Shown here piece by piece: positions 53,845-63,752 of a stretch of 64,000 nt of DNA. A program made the translations under genes and the position numbers. Each line of letters begins with the position of its first letter. Position 1 is the stretch's first letter. Source of the DNA: Hyphomonadaceae bacterium (GTDB taxonomy: Bacteria > Pseudomonadota > Alphaproteobacteria > Caulobacterales > Aquidulcibacteraceae); contig JAHBYF010000002.1 of NCBI GenBank assembly GCA_019636095.1, forward strand, positions 186,001-250,000. The letters run 5' to 3'. The notes beneath the pieces are model-generated. The model was not told where the DNA came from, made no database searches, and worked only from the letters and a program-made list of their open reading frames with translations.

Positions 53845-55107
53845 ATGTCTCGATTGGTGATGAAGTTCGGTGGCACGTCCGTGGGCGACGTGGACCGCAT
53901 CGCCCGCGTCGCGCGCATCGTTGCGGCTGAGCGAAAGCCTGGGCTGGGGCTGGCTGTGGTGGTGTCGGCCATGTCAGGCGAGACCGACCGGCTGGTCGGT
54001 TTGGCGCGGGGCGCAGCTGGCGAAGGGGGCAACGGATCGCAGGTCGCGGCGTCCGATTTCAACGATGAGTATGACGTCATCGTCTCAACTGGCGAGCAGG
54101 TGACCACCGGTCTATTGGCGCTCGCGCTGCGGCGCATCGGCATTCCGGCGCGCTCTTGGCAGAACTGGCAAATTCCCTTTCGCACTGACACGGCGCACGC
54201 GAAGGCGCGCGTGGCCGATATTGCCGAAGCGATGATCGGCAAGTCGATGGACGAAGGCGTTGTCGCCGTTGTGCCGGGCTTTCAGGGGATCACCGACGAC
54301 AACCGCATCACAACGTTGGGGCGCGGTGGATCGGATACCTCTGCAGTGGCGCTTGCCGCGGCGTTGAGCGCCATGCGCTGTGACATCTACACAGATGTCG
54401 ATGGCGTCTACACAACCGATCCGCGCATCGTCGCGAAAGCTCAGCGGATCGAGAAGATTTCATACGAAGAAATGCTCGAAATGGCCTCTGCGGGCGCGAA
54501 AGTTCTGCAGACGCGATCGGTTGAGCTTGCCTTCGCCAAGCGCGTGCCGGTGCGGGTGTTGTCTAGTTTCGTTGAGCCGGGAGCGCCCAATCCCGGCACG
54601 CTTGTGTGTCCTGAGGATGAGATCGTGGAAAAGCAGGTTGTTTCCGGCGTTGCGTATTCGCGCGACGAAGCGAAAGTCACGCTGCTGGGTGTCGAAGATC
54701 ACCCCGGCGTCGCCGCCGAGATTTTCAGCAAGTTGGCGGACGCCAACATCAACGTCGACATGATCGTACAAAGCGAGGCGCGCCAAGCGGAGCGCCAAAA
54801 TATTCTCTTCACCTGCCCGGACCGGGACGCTGCGCGTGCGGTCGAGGCAATCGAATCGATCCAGTCGAAGATTGGCGTGGAAGAAGTCCACGTCCGCCGC
54901 GATGTGGCCAAGGTTTCGGTTATCGGCATCGGTATGAAGAGCCAGGTTGGCGTGGCGCGGGCGATGTTCTCAGCGTTGGCCCAAAAGGGCATCAATATCG
55001 AGGCAATCGCCACTTCTGAGATCAAAATTTCTGTCCTGATCGATGCCGCATACACAGAATTGGCCGTGCGCGCGCTGCATAGCGTTTATGGTTTGGATGC
55101 CGCGTGA
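53845..55107 (+). CDS. lysC: Aspartate kinase
   Basis: LysC phosphorylates aspartate at the head of the lysine, threonine and methionine pathways. The 420-residue protein has KFGGTSVGD (residues 5-13), TLGRGGSDTSAVALAAAL near residue 155 and two C-terminal ACT domains (about residues 265-335 and 345-415) where end-product feedback is sensed. The start is ATG at 53845. ptsP follows after 32 bases. A lysC-ptsP order is common in alphaproteobacteria. Confidence 0.97.
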   Translation: MSRLVMKFGGTSVGDVDRIARVARIVAAERKPGLGLAVVVSAMSGETDRLVGLARGAAGEGGNGSQVAASDFNDEYDVIVSTGEQVTTGLLALALRRIGIPARSWQNWQIPFRTDTAHAKARVADIAEAMIGKSMDEGVVAVVPGFQGITDDNRITTLGRGGSDTSAVALAAALSAMRCDIYTDVDGVYTTDPRIVAKAQRIEKISYEEMLEMASAGAKVLQTRSVELAFAKRVPVRVLSSFVEPGAPNPGTLVCPEDEIVEKQVVSGVAYSRDEAKVTLLGVEDHPGVAAEIFSKLADANINVDMIVQSEARQAERQNILFTCPDRDAARAVEAIESIQSKIGVEEVHVRRDVAKVSVIGIGMKSQVGVARAMFSALAQKGINIEAIATSEIKISVLIDAAYTELAVRALHSVYGLDAA

Positions 55108-55139
55108 GACGCGGTGACGTTGGAGGACGTTAGACCGCG

Positions 55140-57401
55140 ATGGTTGGACCCGCGAGCATTGGCGGATCCCGGATACTCCTGCGGAAGCTGCGGGAGATCA
55201 TGGAGACAGGAGCGGAGCCGCAAGAGCGGCTGAACCGTCTCGTCTCCATGGTGGCGTCGACCATGGTTGCGGATGTGTGCTCAATCTATCTGACGCGTGG
55301 CGGCGCCAACGAACTTTTCGCGACGCAGGGCCTGTCGCCGGATGCGGTTCACAAGACACGGCTAAAGCCTGGAGAAGGTCTGGTGGGGGTAGTCGCGGAG
55401 ACAGCCCAGCCGCTGAACCTTGCTGACGCCCAGCACCATGAGCGTTTTGCCTACAAACCGGAAACGGGCGAAGAGCCATTCAACGCCTTCCTCGCTGTGC
55501 CGATTGTGCGCTCGGAGCGCACGTTCGGCGTGCTCGTCGTGCAGAACCAAGTCTCACGGCTTTACGGCGAGGACGAAGTCGAGGCGCTGCAGACCATCGC
55601 CATGGTATTGGCCGAGATGGTGGCGTCCGGGGCGTTCGGGGATCTGACAGGGCTCGCGGAAGTTGAAGCGCTGCCCAGCCGGCCGGAACTGCTCACGGGC
55701 CGGTCGTTTTCGGACGGTATCTGCATTGGCACGGCGGTGCTTCATGAGCCGCATGCGCCATTGGGGCGTGTGATTGCCGATGACCCCATCAAGGAAGAGC
55801 AGCGGCTGAATGAAGCGCTTTCGCAGGTACGGCGCGCGCTTGAACAGATGCTGGAGGGCGATCCTGGGCGCATCTCCGGCGTATCGCGCGAAGTGCTCGA
55901 AACGTTTCTGATGCTCGCCAATGATCCGAGTTGGGAGCTGAAACTTCGTCAGGGACTGCGCACTGGGCTCTCGGCGGATGCCGCTGTTGAACGCGTGCGC
56001 GGCGAACACAGGGCCAAATTCAACTCGACTCGTGACCAGTATCTGCGCGAGCGCATGCACGACCTGGAAGACCTGGATAATCGCCTGCTGCGCGCGCTGG
56101 CAGGCGTCGAAGGCGGCGCCGCGCAATCCTTGCCGGAGGACGCAATTCTGGTGGCGCGCGAACTCGGGCCGGCGGAGTTGCTGGATTACGGCGCGCGGCT
56201 AAGAGGCGTGGCGCTCGAAGAAGGCGCCAACACCGCGCATGCAGCAATTGTCGCGCGGGCGCTTGGCATTCCGATGGTCGGTTTGTTGGGCGGGCTATTG
56301 TCGCGCGTCGAGGCGGGCGATCGCATTGTGCTCGATGGTGAACGTGGTGAGGCGCGGCTGCGCCCCGAGGAAGCGTTCGTTCACACCTACAGGCAGCGGA
56401 TCAATCTACGTTCAGCGCGCGCGGAGGAGTTCGCGCGACTCAAGAATATTCCGCCGGTCACGCTGGACGGTGAACGGGTGACGTTGATGCTGAACGCGGG
56501 TCTTGCGCTCGACGTGCATCATTTGGACGAAGCGGGCGCGGAAGGCATCGGACTTTTCAGGACCGAGTTTCAATTCATGGTCTCCGAGCAGCTGCCGCGG
56601 CTTGAGAGTCAGACCATGCTGTATCGCGATGTGCTGGATGCGGCGGGGCTGCGTCCGGTCACGTTCCGCACCCTCGATCTCGGCGGCGACAAGGTGTTGC
56701 CGTATGTGGCTGCGGAGCGGGAGGAAAACCCGGCGCTTGGCTGGCGAGCCGTTCGCATTGGCCTCGATCGCCCGGCGTTGCTCCGCTACCAATTGCGGGC
56801 GCTCATCAGCGCGGGGGCCAGTAGGCGGCTGCGGGTCATGTTCCCGCTCGTCACTACGGTTAGCGAGTTCGACGCCGCTCGAACGCTTGTCGACCGAGAG
56901 TTGGAGTGGTGCCGGAAGAATGGCCGGGCGCCGCCTTCGCTGGTCGAAGTCGGCGTGATGGTGGAAGCGCCAGCGCTTGCCTTCTCAATTCCTGATCTGA
57001 AGGGCCGCGCGGACTTCATCTCCATCGGCACCAACGACCTGATGCAGTATTTCTTCGCCGCCGACCGTGGCAATCCGAGGGTCTCCGATCGCTATGACAT
57101 CCTGAGCGCTCCGGCGTTGCGGCTGCTGAAGCGGATACGCGACGACGCGGACGCAGCCGGCCTGCAAGTCTCGATCTGCGGCGAGGCTGCCGGGCGGCCG
57201 CTGGAAGCGATGGCGTTCACAGCGCTCGGGTTTCGCAGGCTCTCGATGCCAGCCTCCGGTATTGGCCCGGTGAAGAGACTGATCCTTTCGATGGAGGTGC
57301 AAGCGGTCGAGCGGGCGCTTGCTCGGCTCATGACGCGCAATCGGCCCTCGATCCGCAACGAACTCACAGAATTTGCTATCGCAGAGGGCTACGCGCTGTA
57401 A
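55140..57401 (+). CDS. ptsP: Phosphoenolpyruvate-protein phosphotransferase PtsP (EI-Ntr)
   Basis: PtsP is enzyme I of the nitrogen phosphotransferase system; it takes phosphate from PEP and passes it to NPr (PtsO). The 753-residue protein has an N-terminal GAF domain (about residues 20-160) that senses glutamine/2-oxoglutarate in relatives. Then follow the PEP-utilising N-terminal domain, the mobile domain with active His367 in EEGANTAHAAIVARALGIP, and the PEP-binding barrel with GLFRTEFQFM, RTLDLGGDK and GTNDLMQYFFAADRGNP. Length is normal. ptsO and ptsN are not in the window. Confidence 0.96.
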   Translation: MVGPASIGGSRILLRKLREIMETGAEPQERLNRLVSMVASTMVADVCSIYLTRGGANELFATQGLSPDAVHKTRLKPGEGLVGVVAETAQPLNLADAQHHERFAYKPETGEEPFNAFLAVPIVRSERTFGVLVVQNQVSRLYGEDEVEALQTIAMVLAEMVASGAFGDLTGLAEVEALPSRPELLTGRSFSDGICIGTAVLHEPHAPLGRVIADDPIKEEQRLNEALSQVRRALEQMLEGDPGRISGVSREVLETFLMLANDPSWELKLRQGLRTGLSADAAVERVRGEHRAKFNSTRDQYLRERMHDLEDLDNRLLRALAGVEGGAAQSLPEDAILVARELGPAELLDYGARLRGVALEEGANTAHAAIVARALGIPMVGLLGGLLSRVEAGDRIVLDGERGEARLRPEEAFVHTYRQRINLRSARAEEFARLKNIPPVTLDGERVTLMLNAGLALDVHHLDEAGAEGIGLFRTEFQFMVSEQLPRLESQTMLYRDVLDAAGLRPVTFRTLDLGGDKVLPYVAAEREENPALGWRAVRIGLDRPALLRYQLRALISAGASRRLRVMFPLVTTVSEFDAARTLVDRELEWCRKNGRAPPSLVEVGVMVEAPALAFSIPDLKGRADFISIGTNDLMQYFFAADRGNPRVSDRYDILSAPALRLLKRIRDDADAAGLQVSICGEAAGRPLEAMAFTALGFRRLSMPASGIGPVKRLILSMEVQAVERALARLMTRNRPSIRNELTEFAIAEGYAL

Positions 57402-57495
57402 CGCGTGTATGGCGCTCGTTGAGGTATGCTTGATTCGTGATTAGTCTTTTTCGATGGCGCAAAATTTGCCTTTGTAAACGTAAGGTCTCTTAGGA

Positions 57496-58353
57496 GTGAC
57501 CGACCGCTCAATGCTGCAACCGATACCCACCGACCCGCCGCCAAGCGGGGATCAAGTCGATGCGCGTGCGCAACGGCAGCCGTCGGCGGCGCAGCGCCCG
57601 GTACTCGACAGCGCATGGCGGGCGGGTCGCAAGCTCAGCGAGGCGCGCCGCCAGCGTGGCTGGACCTTGGATGAGGTCGCGGATCGCATTCGCGTGCGAA
57701 AGGAATTCCTCGAAGCGCTTGAGCAGATGAACGTTAAGCTCTTGCCGGGGAAGGCTTACGCATTGGCGTTCCTGCGGTCGTACGCGCGTGAACTGGGCAT
57801 CGAAGAACGGGCGCTGGTTGACCAGTTCCAGGACGAGTGCGCGCTCACCAGAGACGATGTCGTAGCCCCAGTGATCCGCACGCCGGCCTCCAAACCCCGC
57901 CAGCGTCCGCCCTGGGTGTGGGCGGCGATGCTGATCATCGGTTTGGCTGGTTTGGTCGGGTGGCGCGCTTTGGAATCGCAACTGCAAAACGAGCCAGATG
58001 CGCCGGTCGTTGCGTCTTCGGAAAATGCTGCCGTTGGGATGTCCCAGGTGGCCGCCGGCGCCTCTGCTCGCCGCCGCATCGTCGAAATTCGCGCCACGGC
58101 GGATGCCTGGCTTGAGGCTCGCGGTCCCGATGGGACAGTGTTCCTATCACGGAACCTACACGCCGGCGACGTTTACCGTCCGGACGCCAGCCCCGGCTGG
58201 ACGCTGCATGCCCGTGATGGCGGCGCGTTTGAGCTCTACGTGAACGGCATGTCGGCCGGCCTCCTGGGGACTGCGGGAATGCCTGTTCTCGGGCGCTCGA
58301 TCGATGAGATTCAGCCTCTGGCGCAGGCCGACAACAGCCCGCCTCGCAGCTAA
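57496..58353 (+). CDS. RodZ-like helix-turn-helix membrane protein
   Basis: The 285-residue product has a cytoplasmic HTH_25 domain (residues about 35-100; GRKLSEARRQRGWTLDEVADRI), a single membrane helix WVWAAMLIIGLAGLVGWRAL near residue 140, and a periplasmic DUF4115 domain (RIVEIRATADAWLEARGPDG). This is the RodZ architecture; RodZ anchors the MreB cytoskeleton. The start is uncertain: a GTG at 57496 touches AGGAG, and an ATG 15 bases later is an alternative. It lies between ptsP and ispG. Confidence 0.87.
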   Translation: MTDRSMLQPIPTDPPPSGDQVDARAQRQPSAAQRPVLDSAWRAGRKLSEARRQRGWTLDEVADRIRVRKEFLEALEQMNVKLLPGKAYALAFLRSYARELGIEERALVDQFQDECALTRDDVVAPVIRTPASKPRQRPPWVWAAMLIIGLAGLVGWRALESQLQNEPDAPVVASSENAAVGMSQVAAGASARRRIVEIRATADAWLEARGPDGTVFLSRNLHAGDVYRPDASPGWTLHARDGGAFELYVNGMSAGLLGTAGMPVLGRSIDEIQPLAQADNSPPRS

Positions 58354-58360
58354 GCCGCAG

Positions 58361-58412
58361 TTTCAAGGGCTGTTAGCGAGCGGTTTGGCGCGCTATCTCC
58401 GCCTTGAAAGGA
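58361..58412 (+). promoter_or_regulatory. Inverted repeat covering the ispG ribosome binding site
   Basis: TTTCAAGG (58361-58368) is complementary to CCTTGAAA (58402-58409), separated by 33 bases. The right arm overlaps GAAAGGA (58406-58412), the apparent ribosome binding site 8 bases before the ispG ATG. Pairing would hide the site. Confidence 0.35.
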
Positions 58413-58419
58413 CTGTTTC

Positions 58420-59547
58420 ATGGACGGCGCCGCAGGCGACCTTCACCATATTCGACCCTGGCGCCGGATAGAACGGCGCAAGGCGCGCAAGATCCGCGTT
58501 GGGTCAGTCGAAATAGGCGGCGATGCGCCGATCGCCGTGCAATCGATGACTAACACGGTCACTGCAGACGTTACGTCCACAATCAACCAGATCAGGCAGC
58601 TAGAGGACGCCGGCGCCGACATTGTCCGCGTCTCGTGTCCCGATGAAGACTCCACCAAGGCGTTTGGCGAGATCGCGCGCGCAGCGCAGGTCCCTCTGGT
58701 GGCGGATATCCACTTTCACTATCGCCGCGCGATCGAGGCCGCCGCCGCGGGCGCGGCGTGTCTACGGATTAACCCTGGCAATATTGGTAATGCTCAGCGC
58801 GTGAAGGAGGTCATCCAAGCCGCGAAGGATCACGGCTGCTCCATTCGCATTGGTGTGAACGCCGGATCGCTTGAGAGCCAGTTGCTTGAGAAGTACGGCG
58901 AGCCGTGTCCGGAAGCGATGGTGGAGAGCGCTCTCTACCACGCCGCGCTGCTTGAGGAGCACGACTTCCGCGAATACAAGATCAGCGTGAAGGCGTCCGA
59001 CGTCTTCCTGACTGTGGCGGCTTATCAAGCGCTCGCGGAGGCGACTGACGCACCGCTGCACCTGGGCGTCACTGAGGCTGGCGCGCTGCGGGCGGGCACG
59101 GTGAAGTCTTCCATCGCGATGGGCTCGCTTCTCTGGGCCGGCATTGGCGACACAATCCGCGTGTCATTAGCGGCTGACCCAGTCGAGGAGATTCGGGTCG
59201 GCAACGATCTCCTCAAGTCGTTGGGCCTTCGCCAGCGCGGCGTGACGATTATCGCGTGTCCCTCATGTGCACGCCAAGGGTTCAACGTGATCGCGACCGT
59301 TGACGCGCTTGAGAAGCGACTTGCCCACATCGCTGAACCGATAACGCTCTCAATCATCGGCTGTGTCGTGAATGGCCCTGGCGAAGCTCTGATGACGGAT
59401 CTCGGTTTCACTGGCGGCGGCAAGGGCGCGGGCATGATGTATGTGTCCGGCAAGGCGGACCACAAGGTCGACAATGCGTCCATGATCGACCATATCGTTG
59501 AGCTAGTTGAGGAACGCGCTCGCACGATGCGCGAAGCGAAAGGCTGA
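58420..59547 (+). CDS. ispG: 4-hydroxy-3-methylbut-2-en-1-yl diphosphate synthase
   Basis: IspG is the [4Fe-4S] enzyme of the penultimate MEP-pathway step to isoprenoids. The 375-residue protein has [16 protein letters not shown] near residue 40, [10 protein letters not shown] near 107 and iron-sulfur Cys280 and Cys283 ([11 protein letters not shown]) with Cys315 ([10 protein letters not shown]). The start ATG at 58420 follows GAAAGGACTGTTTC. A strong inverted repeat covers the ribosome binding site. The hypothetical gene follows after 3 bases. Confidence 0.97.
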   Translation: MDGAAGDLHHIRPWRRIERRKARKIRVGSVEIGGDAPIAVQSMTNTVTADVTSTINQIRQLEDAGADIVRVSCPDEDSTKAFGEIARAAQVPLVADIHFHYRRAIEAAAAGAACLRINPGNIGNAQRVKEVIQAAKDHGCSIRIGVNAGSLESQLLEKYGEPCPEAMVESALYHAALLEEHDFREYKISVKASDVFLTVAAYQALAEATDAPLHLGVTEAGALRAGTVKSSIAMGSLLWAGIGDTIRVSLAADPVEEIRVGNDLLKSLGLRQRGVTIIACPSCARQGFNVIATVDALEKRLAHIAEPITLSIIGCVVNGPGEALMTDLGFTGGGKGAGMMYVSGKADHKVDNASMIDHIVELVEERARTMREAKG

Positions 59548-59550
59548 GCG

Positions 59551-59967
59551 ATGCTGCAGCGCCATCTGCAGGACACGTACGAGTACCTGTTCGACACCGC
59601 GCACACTGCGCTCAAGCAGGGCGGCTCGTTCGCGCCATTTGGCGCGGGCATTCGCAAGACCGGTGAACAGATTCATACCAACGTCGATCTTCCGATTGAT
59701 CGATCGGCCCCACAGGATCACATCTCCGGTTTGATTGCCGGCTTTCGGCTTGACGAAAAGGAAAATGGCCTGATCGCAGCTGGGCTGGTGTTCGATGGCC
59801 GATCGGGAAATGACAATGCAGCCGCGCTTTGTTTTCACCTGGAAGTGGCGAACGGTCAGGCGGTCGAGGTGATCGTGCCGTATGCGCGCCGTAGCGTGGA
59901 AGAAATCGCATTCGACGAACCGCAGGTCTCGGACGTGCAACCCGAGATTTTCGCCGACCTCAGTTAG
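59551..59967 (+). CDS. Hypothetical protein between ispG and prfA
   Basis: The 138-residue soluble protein begins LQRHLQDTYEYLFDTAHTAL and has an alternating helix-strand look with FAPFGAGIRKTGEQIHTNVD, HISGLIAGFRLDEKENG and CFHLEVANGQAVEVIVPY. I do not recognise the family. It lies 3 bases after ispG and 3 before prfA, so it is probably co-transcribed and coupled with both. No signal peptide, membrane segment or Cys cluster. Confidence 0.75.
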   Translation: MLQRHLQDTYEYLFDTAHTALKQGGSFAPFGAGIRKTGEQIHTNVDLPIDRSAPQDHISGLIAGFRLDEKENGLIAAGLVFDGRSGNDNAAALCFHLEVANGQAVEVIVPYARRSVEEIAFDEPQVSDVQPEIFADLS

Positions 59968-59970
59968 CCA

Positions 59971-61053
59971 ATGTCAGCGTACGATAGATTGGAACGGCGC
60001 CTGTCGCAGGCGGTCGATCGGTTCGAGCGTGTAGAAGCGCGTCTCGCTGCCGCAAGCGATGGCGCAGAAATCGTAAAATTGGGCCAGGAGCACGCAGAGC
60101 TGAAGCCTTTGGTGGAGGCGGTGGCGGCGGTGCGCGCGGCGCGCGCGGAGATGGCGAACCTCGAAGCGATGGCCAAGGATGGCGATCGTGAGATGGCTGA
60201 TTTGGCGGAAGAAGAGTTGAAGGACTTACGCGAGCGTTTGCCCGAGTTGGAGCAGACGGCGCTTATTCTGCTTGCGCCAAAAGACAAAGATGAGAGCGCT
60301 TCGGCGGTGTTGGAAATCCGCGCGGGAACCGGCGGCGAGGAAGCGGCGCTGTTTGCCGGCGACTTGCTTCGCATGTACCAAAAATATGCTGGCAAGCGCG
60401 GTTGGAAATTTGAGCTGGAAGACATCTCCGAAACCGGCATTGGCGGCGTCAAGGAGGCTGTTGCGAGCGTGACCGGTAAGGGTGTGTTCGGGCGCCTTAA
60501 ATACGAAAGCGGCGTGCACCGTGTGCAACGTGTCCCGGAAACCGAGGCCGGCGGCCGCATTCATACGTCGGCAGCGACGGTCGCGGTTCTGCCGCAGCCG
60601 GAAGGCGACGTTGACGTCGTCATAGACGATAAAGATATTCGCATCGATACGATGCGCGCTTCCGGCGCCGGCGGTCAGCACGTCAACAAGACTGACTCCG
60701 CTGTACGGATCACCCACATTCCCTCAGGCATCGTGGTGATCAGTCAGCTCAAATCTCAGCACCAGAACCGCGCGCAAGCGATGCTGATGCTGCGGACAAA
60801 GCTCTATGACGCGGAGCGTGAGCGTCAGGCCTCAGAGCGCGCCGCCGAACGCAAGGGGCAGGTCGGTTCTGGCGATCGCAGCGAACGTATTCGCACTTAC
60901 AACTTCCCACAGGGGCGCATTACGGATCATCGCATCAATCTGACGCTCTACAATCTTTCTGAGGTCATCGAAGGCGCACTTGACCCGGTGCTTGACGCGC
61001 TGGCCGCCGAAGAACAGGCGCTGAAACTCGCGGCGCTGGAGCGGGGCGAATGA
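59971..61053 (+). CDS. prfA: Peptide chain release factor 1
   Basis: RF1 recognises UAA and UAG and triggers peptide release. The 360-residue protein has the GGQ motif at residues 234-236 ([16 protein letters not shown]) and, upstream, the region of anticodon-like recognition, then [19 protein letters not shown]. It ends with [19 protein letters not shown]. Its stop codon overlaps the prmC start (ATGA), and PrmC methylates its GGQ glutamine. Confidence 0.98.
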   Translation: MSAYDRLERRLSQAVDRFERVEARLAAASDGAEIVKLGQEHAELKPLVEAVAAVRAARAEMANLEAMAKDGDREMADLAEEELKDLRERLPELEQTALILLAPKDKDESASAVLEIRAGTGGEEAALFAGDLLRMYQKYAGKRGWKFELEDISETGIGGVKEAVASVTGKGVFGRLKYESGVHRVQRVPETEAGGRIHTSAATVAVLPQPEGDVDVVIDDKDIRIDTMRASGAGGQHVNKTDSAVRITHIPSGIVVISQLKSQHQNRAQAMLMLRTKLYDAERERQASERAAERKGQVGSGDRSERIRTYNFPQGRITDHRINLTLYNLSEVIEGALDPVLDALAAEEQALKLAALERGE

Positions 61054-61901
61054 GCGAGACCTTGGTCTCGCTTTGGACGGACGTACGCAAGCGCCTTGAG
61101 GCGGCTGGAATTGATACGCCCGTGCTCGATGCGCGGCTGCTGCTTGAGGCGGGCGCGGGCGTTTCGCGACTTGAAATTGTCACCGATCCTCGGCGCGCGG
61201 TTGATGAGGCCCAGGTGGAAGCGGTGGAGGCGCTGACCAAGCGCCGAGAAGCGCGCGAACCAGTCAGCCACATCTTGGGGCGCAAGCATTTTTGGACGCT
61301 CGATCTCTTAGTCAACGCCAATGTGCTCACCCCGCGTCCGGAGACGGAGTTCGTCGTCGAAGTGGGATTGTTGGAGCTCTTGCCCGCCGAGGCGCCGTAT
61401 CGAATTCTCGACCTTGGTGCTGGTTCGGGCGCCATTATTGTCGCGCTGCTGAAAGAGCGGCCAAATGCGACTGGCGTGGCGGTCGACATCAGCGCCAAGG
61501 CGCTTGAGGTCGTGCAGGCCAACGCTGAGCGAGTTGGCGTCGCTGATCGTCTCGAAATCCTGCAGAACAACTGGGCCGACGGCCTCGATGGGCGCTTCGA
61601 TCTTGTCGTTTCAAACCCGCCCTACATCCGGAGTGGCGACATTGATGGTCTCGCCCCAGAGGTCTGTCGCTTCGAGCCAAGGATCGCGTTGGACGGCGGA
61701 GAAGATGGGTTCACCGCTTACCGCATCATTACCGCAGCCTTGCCGCGTCTGCTGAAGCCCGGCGGCGCCTTTGCGCTTGAGGTTGGGTTAGGGCAGGCGG
61801 AAGGGGTGAAGGCGCTGGCAGAGGCCGTCGGACTTGGGACATTTGAGCCCCGCCGGGACCTGTCAGGCATTCCCCGCGTTGTTGTTGGGCACTCGGGATA
61901 A
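61050..61901 (+). CDS. prmC: Release factor glutamine N5-methyltransferase
   Basis: PrmC methylates the GGQ glutamine of RF1 and RF2. The 283-residue protein has [20 protein letters not shown] at the N terminus, [13 protein letters not shown], the SAM-binding [16 protein letters not shown] (about residue 118) and the catalytic NPPY (residues 189-192). It overlaps prfA, and the pairing is conserved in bacteria. Confidence 0.97.
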   Translation: MSETLVSLWTDVRKRLEAAGIDTPVLDARLLLEAGAGVSRLEIVTDPRRAVDEAQVEAVEALTKRREAREPVSHILGRKHFWTLDLLVNANVLTPRPETEFVVEVGLLELLPAEAPYRILDLGAGSGAIIVALLKERPNATGVAVDISAKALEVVQANAERVGVADRLEILQNNWADGLDGRFDLVVSNPPYIRSGDIDGLAPEVCRFEPRIALDGGEDGFTAYRIITAALPRLLKPGGAFALEVGLGQAEGVKALAEAVGLGTFEPRRDLSGIPRVVVGHSG

Positions 61902-62184
61902 GTCTATCGCCTGGAAAAAGCCCTTGGATCGGTGCGCGCGACGCATTAGGTTCGGGACCGGAATCGACGGCAGAGGGGCTTTTTGTCCGCTGGTTCCTTT
62001 GGCTGGCAGGCGTTGAAGCGCCGCTGGCGGCTCCCTCAGCAAGAGGTTCGATTGCGGCGCTTGGCGCTGCTTGGCACGGCCCGAACACAGAGAACGGGCT
62101 TTTGAAATGCGGCGCAACTCATGACTGACCGATGGTCAGGCGTTGACGCCCTAAACGGAACCACAAAGCAATGGTGCACTTCCA
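61902..62184. other. Intergenic region prmC-DUF4167 with inverted repeats
   Basis: These 283 bases hold no convincing gene. AAAAAGCCC (61915-61923) pairs with GGGCTTTTT (61976-61984) over a 52-base loop, so a bidirectional terminator-like or small-RNA structure is possible. Two adjacent perfect hairpins, CTGACC-GAT-GGTCAG (62125-62139) and GGCGT-TG-ACGCC (62139-62150), precede the DUF4167 gene. Confidence 0.45.
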
Positions 62185-62907
62185 ATGAAGCGTCAGCGGG
62201 GCCGCGGCCGTAAGCCGGGCGGTGGTGGCAACTACCACCACAACAACAATCAGGGCGGCCATCACCACCCGAACCGTCAGCTTGAGACCAATGGTCCGGA
62301 GATCAAATTTCGCGGGACCGCCTCTCACATTCACGAACGCTATCTGGCGCTCGCGCGCGACGCGCAGAGTTCTGGCGACCGGGTGTTGAGTGAGGCCTAC
62401 CTGCAGTACGCCGATCACTACTTCCGCTTGGTGCGCTCGATGCAGCCGGCGACGCCAGTGCAGCAACCACAACAGAACCTCAATGACGGCGAGTTCGAAG
62501 GTGACGAAGAGGTCGCCGCCGAGGGGGACGGTTCAGAAGAGAGCGAAGTCCGCGCCGAGGGCGAAGATCAAGCATCAGGCGACTTCCAGGGCGAGCGTCA
62601 ACAGTATCGCGAAGGCGGTGGAGAGCGCGGCGATGGCGGGCAGCGTCGGGGGCGTAACCGGCGGCGTTTCCGGCCAGACGGTGATCGTGATGGCGGCTAT
62701 GAAGCGCGCGATGGCGAGCGCTCCGAAGGCGGCGAGCCCCGAGAAGATCGCGAGCGGCGTCAACCGCGCGAGCGCGCTGAAGGCGAACCGCGTGAACCGC
62801 GCCGCGAGCGCCAGCCACGCGAGGATCGCGAATCCGCAAGCCGCGAGGGGTTTTCGGACGGGCCGAAGCCGGCGTTCCTGCGCAGCGGCGGCGGCTCAAG
62901 CGAATAA
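62185..62907 (+). CDS. DUF4167 family protein
   Basis: The 240-residue protein begins MKRQRGRGRKPGGGGNYHHN, then has the conserved domain IKFRGTASHIHERYLALARDAQSSGDRVLSEAYLQYADHYFRLVR (residues 37-81; region named). From about residue 95 it is a long, charged, low-complexity tail of Arg/Glu/Gly repeats. Its basic, RG-rich character suggests RNA binding; the role is unknown. It follows prmC in many alphaproteobacteria, which supports a link with translation. Confidence 0.9.
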   Translation: MKRQRGRGRKPGGGGNYHHNNNQGGHHHPNRQLETNGPEIKFRGTASHIHERYLALARDAQSSGDRVLSEAYLQYADHYFRLVRSMQPATPVQQPQQNLNDGEFEGDEEVAAEGDGSEESEVRAEGEDQASGDFQGERQQYREGGGERGDGGQRRGRNRRRFRPDGDRDGGYEARDGERSEGGEPREDRERRQPRERAEGEPREPRRERQPREDRESASREGFSDGPKPAFLRSGGGSSE

Positions 62908-62908
62908 A

Positions 62909-63595
62909 TTAGCGCTTCGAGGTCGGCGGGCGGGGCGGTGCTGCGAGGCGCCGTTCCAGATATTCGCGTGCGTGCCGCTCAACTGTTTCGAGGTGATCTT
63001 CTCCCGGGTCGCGACCGCGGAAGAAGTGATCGGCGCCTTCAATCGGCGCGCCATCGACTTTGATGTTCTTCTGCGTGCGGATTCGCCCGATGACTCGCTC
63101 CATATCCTGGGCGGTCGTCACGCTATCGCGCGTTCCATAGATGATGACACCAGAGGCCGGGCACGGCGCAAGGAACGAAAGATCGTAATGGTTGGCTGGC
63201 GGCGCCACCGCGATGAACCCATCAATTTCAGGCCGGCGCATCAGCAATTGCAGGCCGATCCAGGCGCCGAACGAGTAGCCGCCGACCCAGCACTGCTCGG
63301 CATTAGGGTTCATGGCTTGAAGGTAGTCGAGAGCGGAGGCGGCGTCTGACAGTTCCCCCATGCCGTTGTCGAACACGCCTTGGCTGCGGCCAATGCCGCG
63401 GAAGTTGAACCGCAACACACCGAAGCCCTTGGACGTGAAGAGCTTATAGAGTTGGACGGTAACGCGGTCCTGCATCGAACCGCCTGCTCGCGGGTGTCCG
63501 TGCAGAATGAGCGCAATCGGCGCGCCTTCCTTCGACGGTTCCTGGTAACGGCCTTCCACGCGCCCTGCAGCGCCCGGGAAAATCACTTCCGGCAT
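62909..63595 (-). CDS. Alpha/beta hydrolase
   Basis: The 228-residue protein has ALILHGHPRAGGSM with the oxyanion motif, VLRFNFRGIGRSQG, GGYSFGAWIGLQLL with the nucleophilic Ser in GYSFGA, YGTRDSVTTAQDM with the probable Asp and GADHFFRGR with the His. No signal peptide is clear, so it is probably cytoplasmic. Substrate unknown. It converges with DUF4167, with a 1-base gap, and diverges from the iscR-like gene. Confidence 0.88.
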   Translation of the reverse strand: MPEVIFPGAAGRVEGRYQEPSKEGAPIALILHGHPRAGGSMQDRVTVQLYKLFTSKGFGVLRFNFRGIGRSQGVFDNGMGELSDAASALDYLQAMNPNAEQCWVGGYSFGAWIGLQLLMRRPEIDGFIAVAPPANHYDLSFLAPCPASGVIIYGTRDSVTTAQDMERVIGRIRTQKNIKVDGAPIEGADHFFRGRDPGEDHLETVERHAREYLERRLAAPPRPPTSKR

Positions 63596-63643
63596 TCGTT
63601 CTTAGACCCCAGCCGCCCAAGAAACTTTAGGCGGCATATTCTT

Positions 63644-63672
63644 GACCAAAACACTCGGGTATCTTAGCTGGA
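63644..63672 (+). promoter_or_regulatory. Candidate IscR box and promoter of the iscR-like gene
   Basis: TTGACC (63644-63649) is followed by AAAACACTCGGGTATC. I recall alphaproteobacterial IscR motifs of the form TTGAC-A-CTCGGGTA; this stretch fits that pattern. The -10 element is weak (TATCTT or TAGCTG). The sequence is 80 bases before the start. The assignment rests on memory of the motif and is not tested here. Confidence 0.4.
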
Positions 63673-63752
63673 AGCATAAGAGGCCCGGCCCCAAAGGGGG
63701 CGGCTTCTAGCACTCAATTTGGGGACGGGCGAGGGCGCGGGAAGGGACAGGT

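Noticed and set aside
53090..53860. 256-codon plus-strand open frame
   Set aside because: It is antisense to ubiG, whose methyltransferase motifs are clear.
59971..61053. Assignment of prfA to RF2
   Set aside because: No programmed frameshift site is present. The gene is followed by prmC, and its length and sequence pattern fit RF1.
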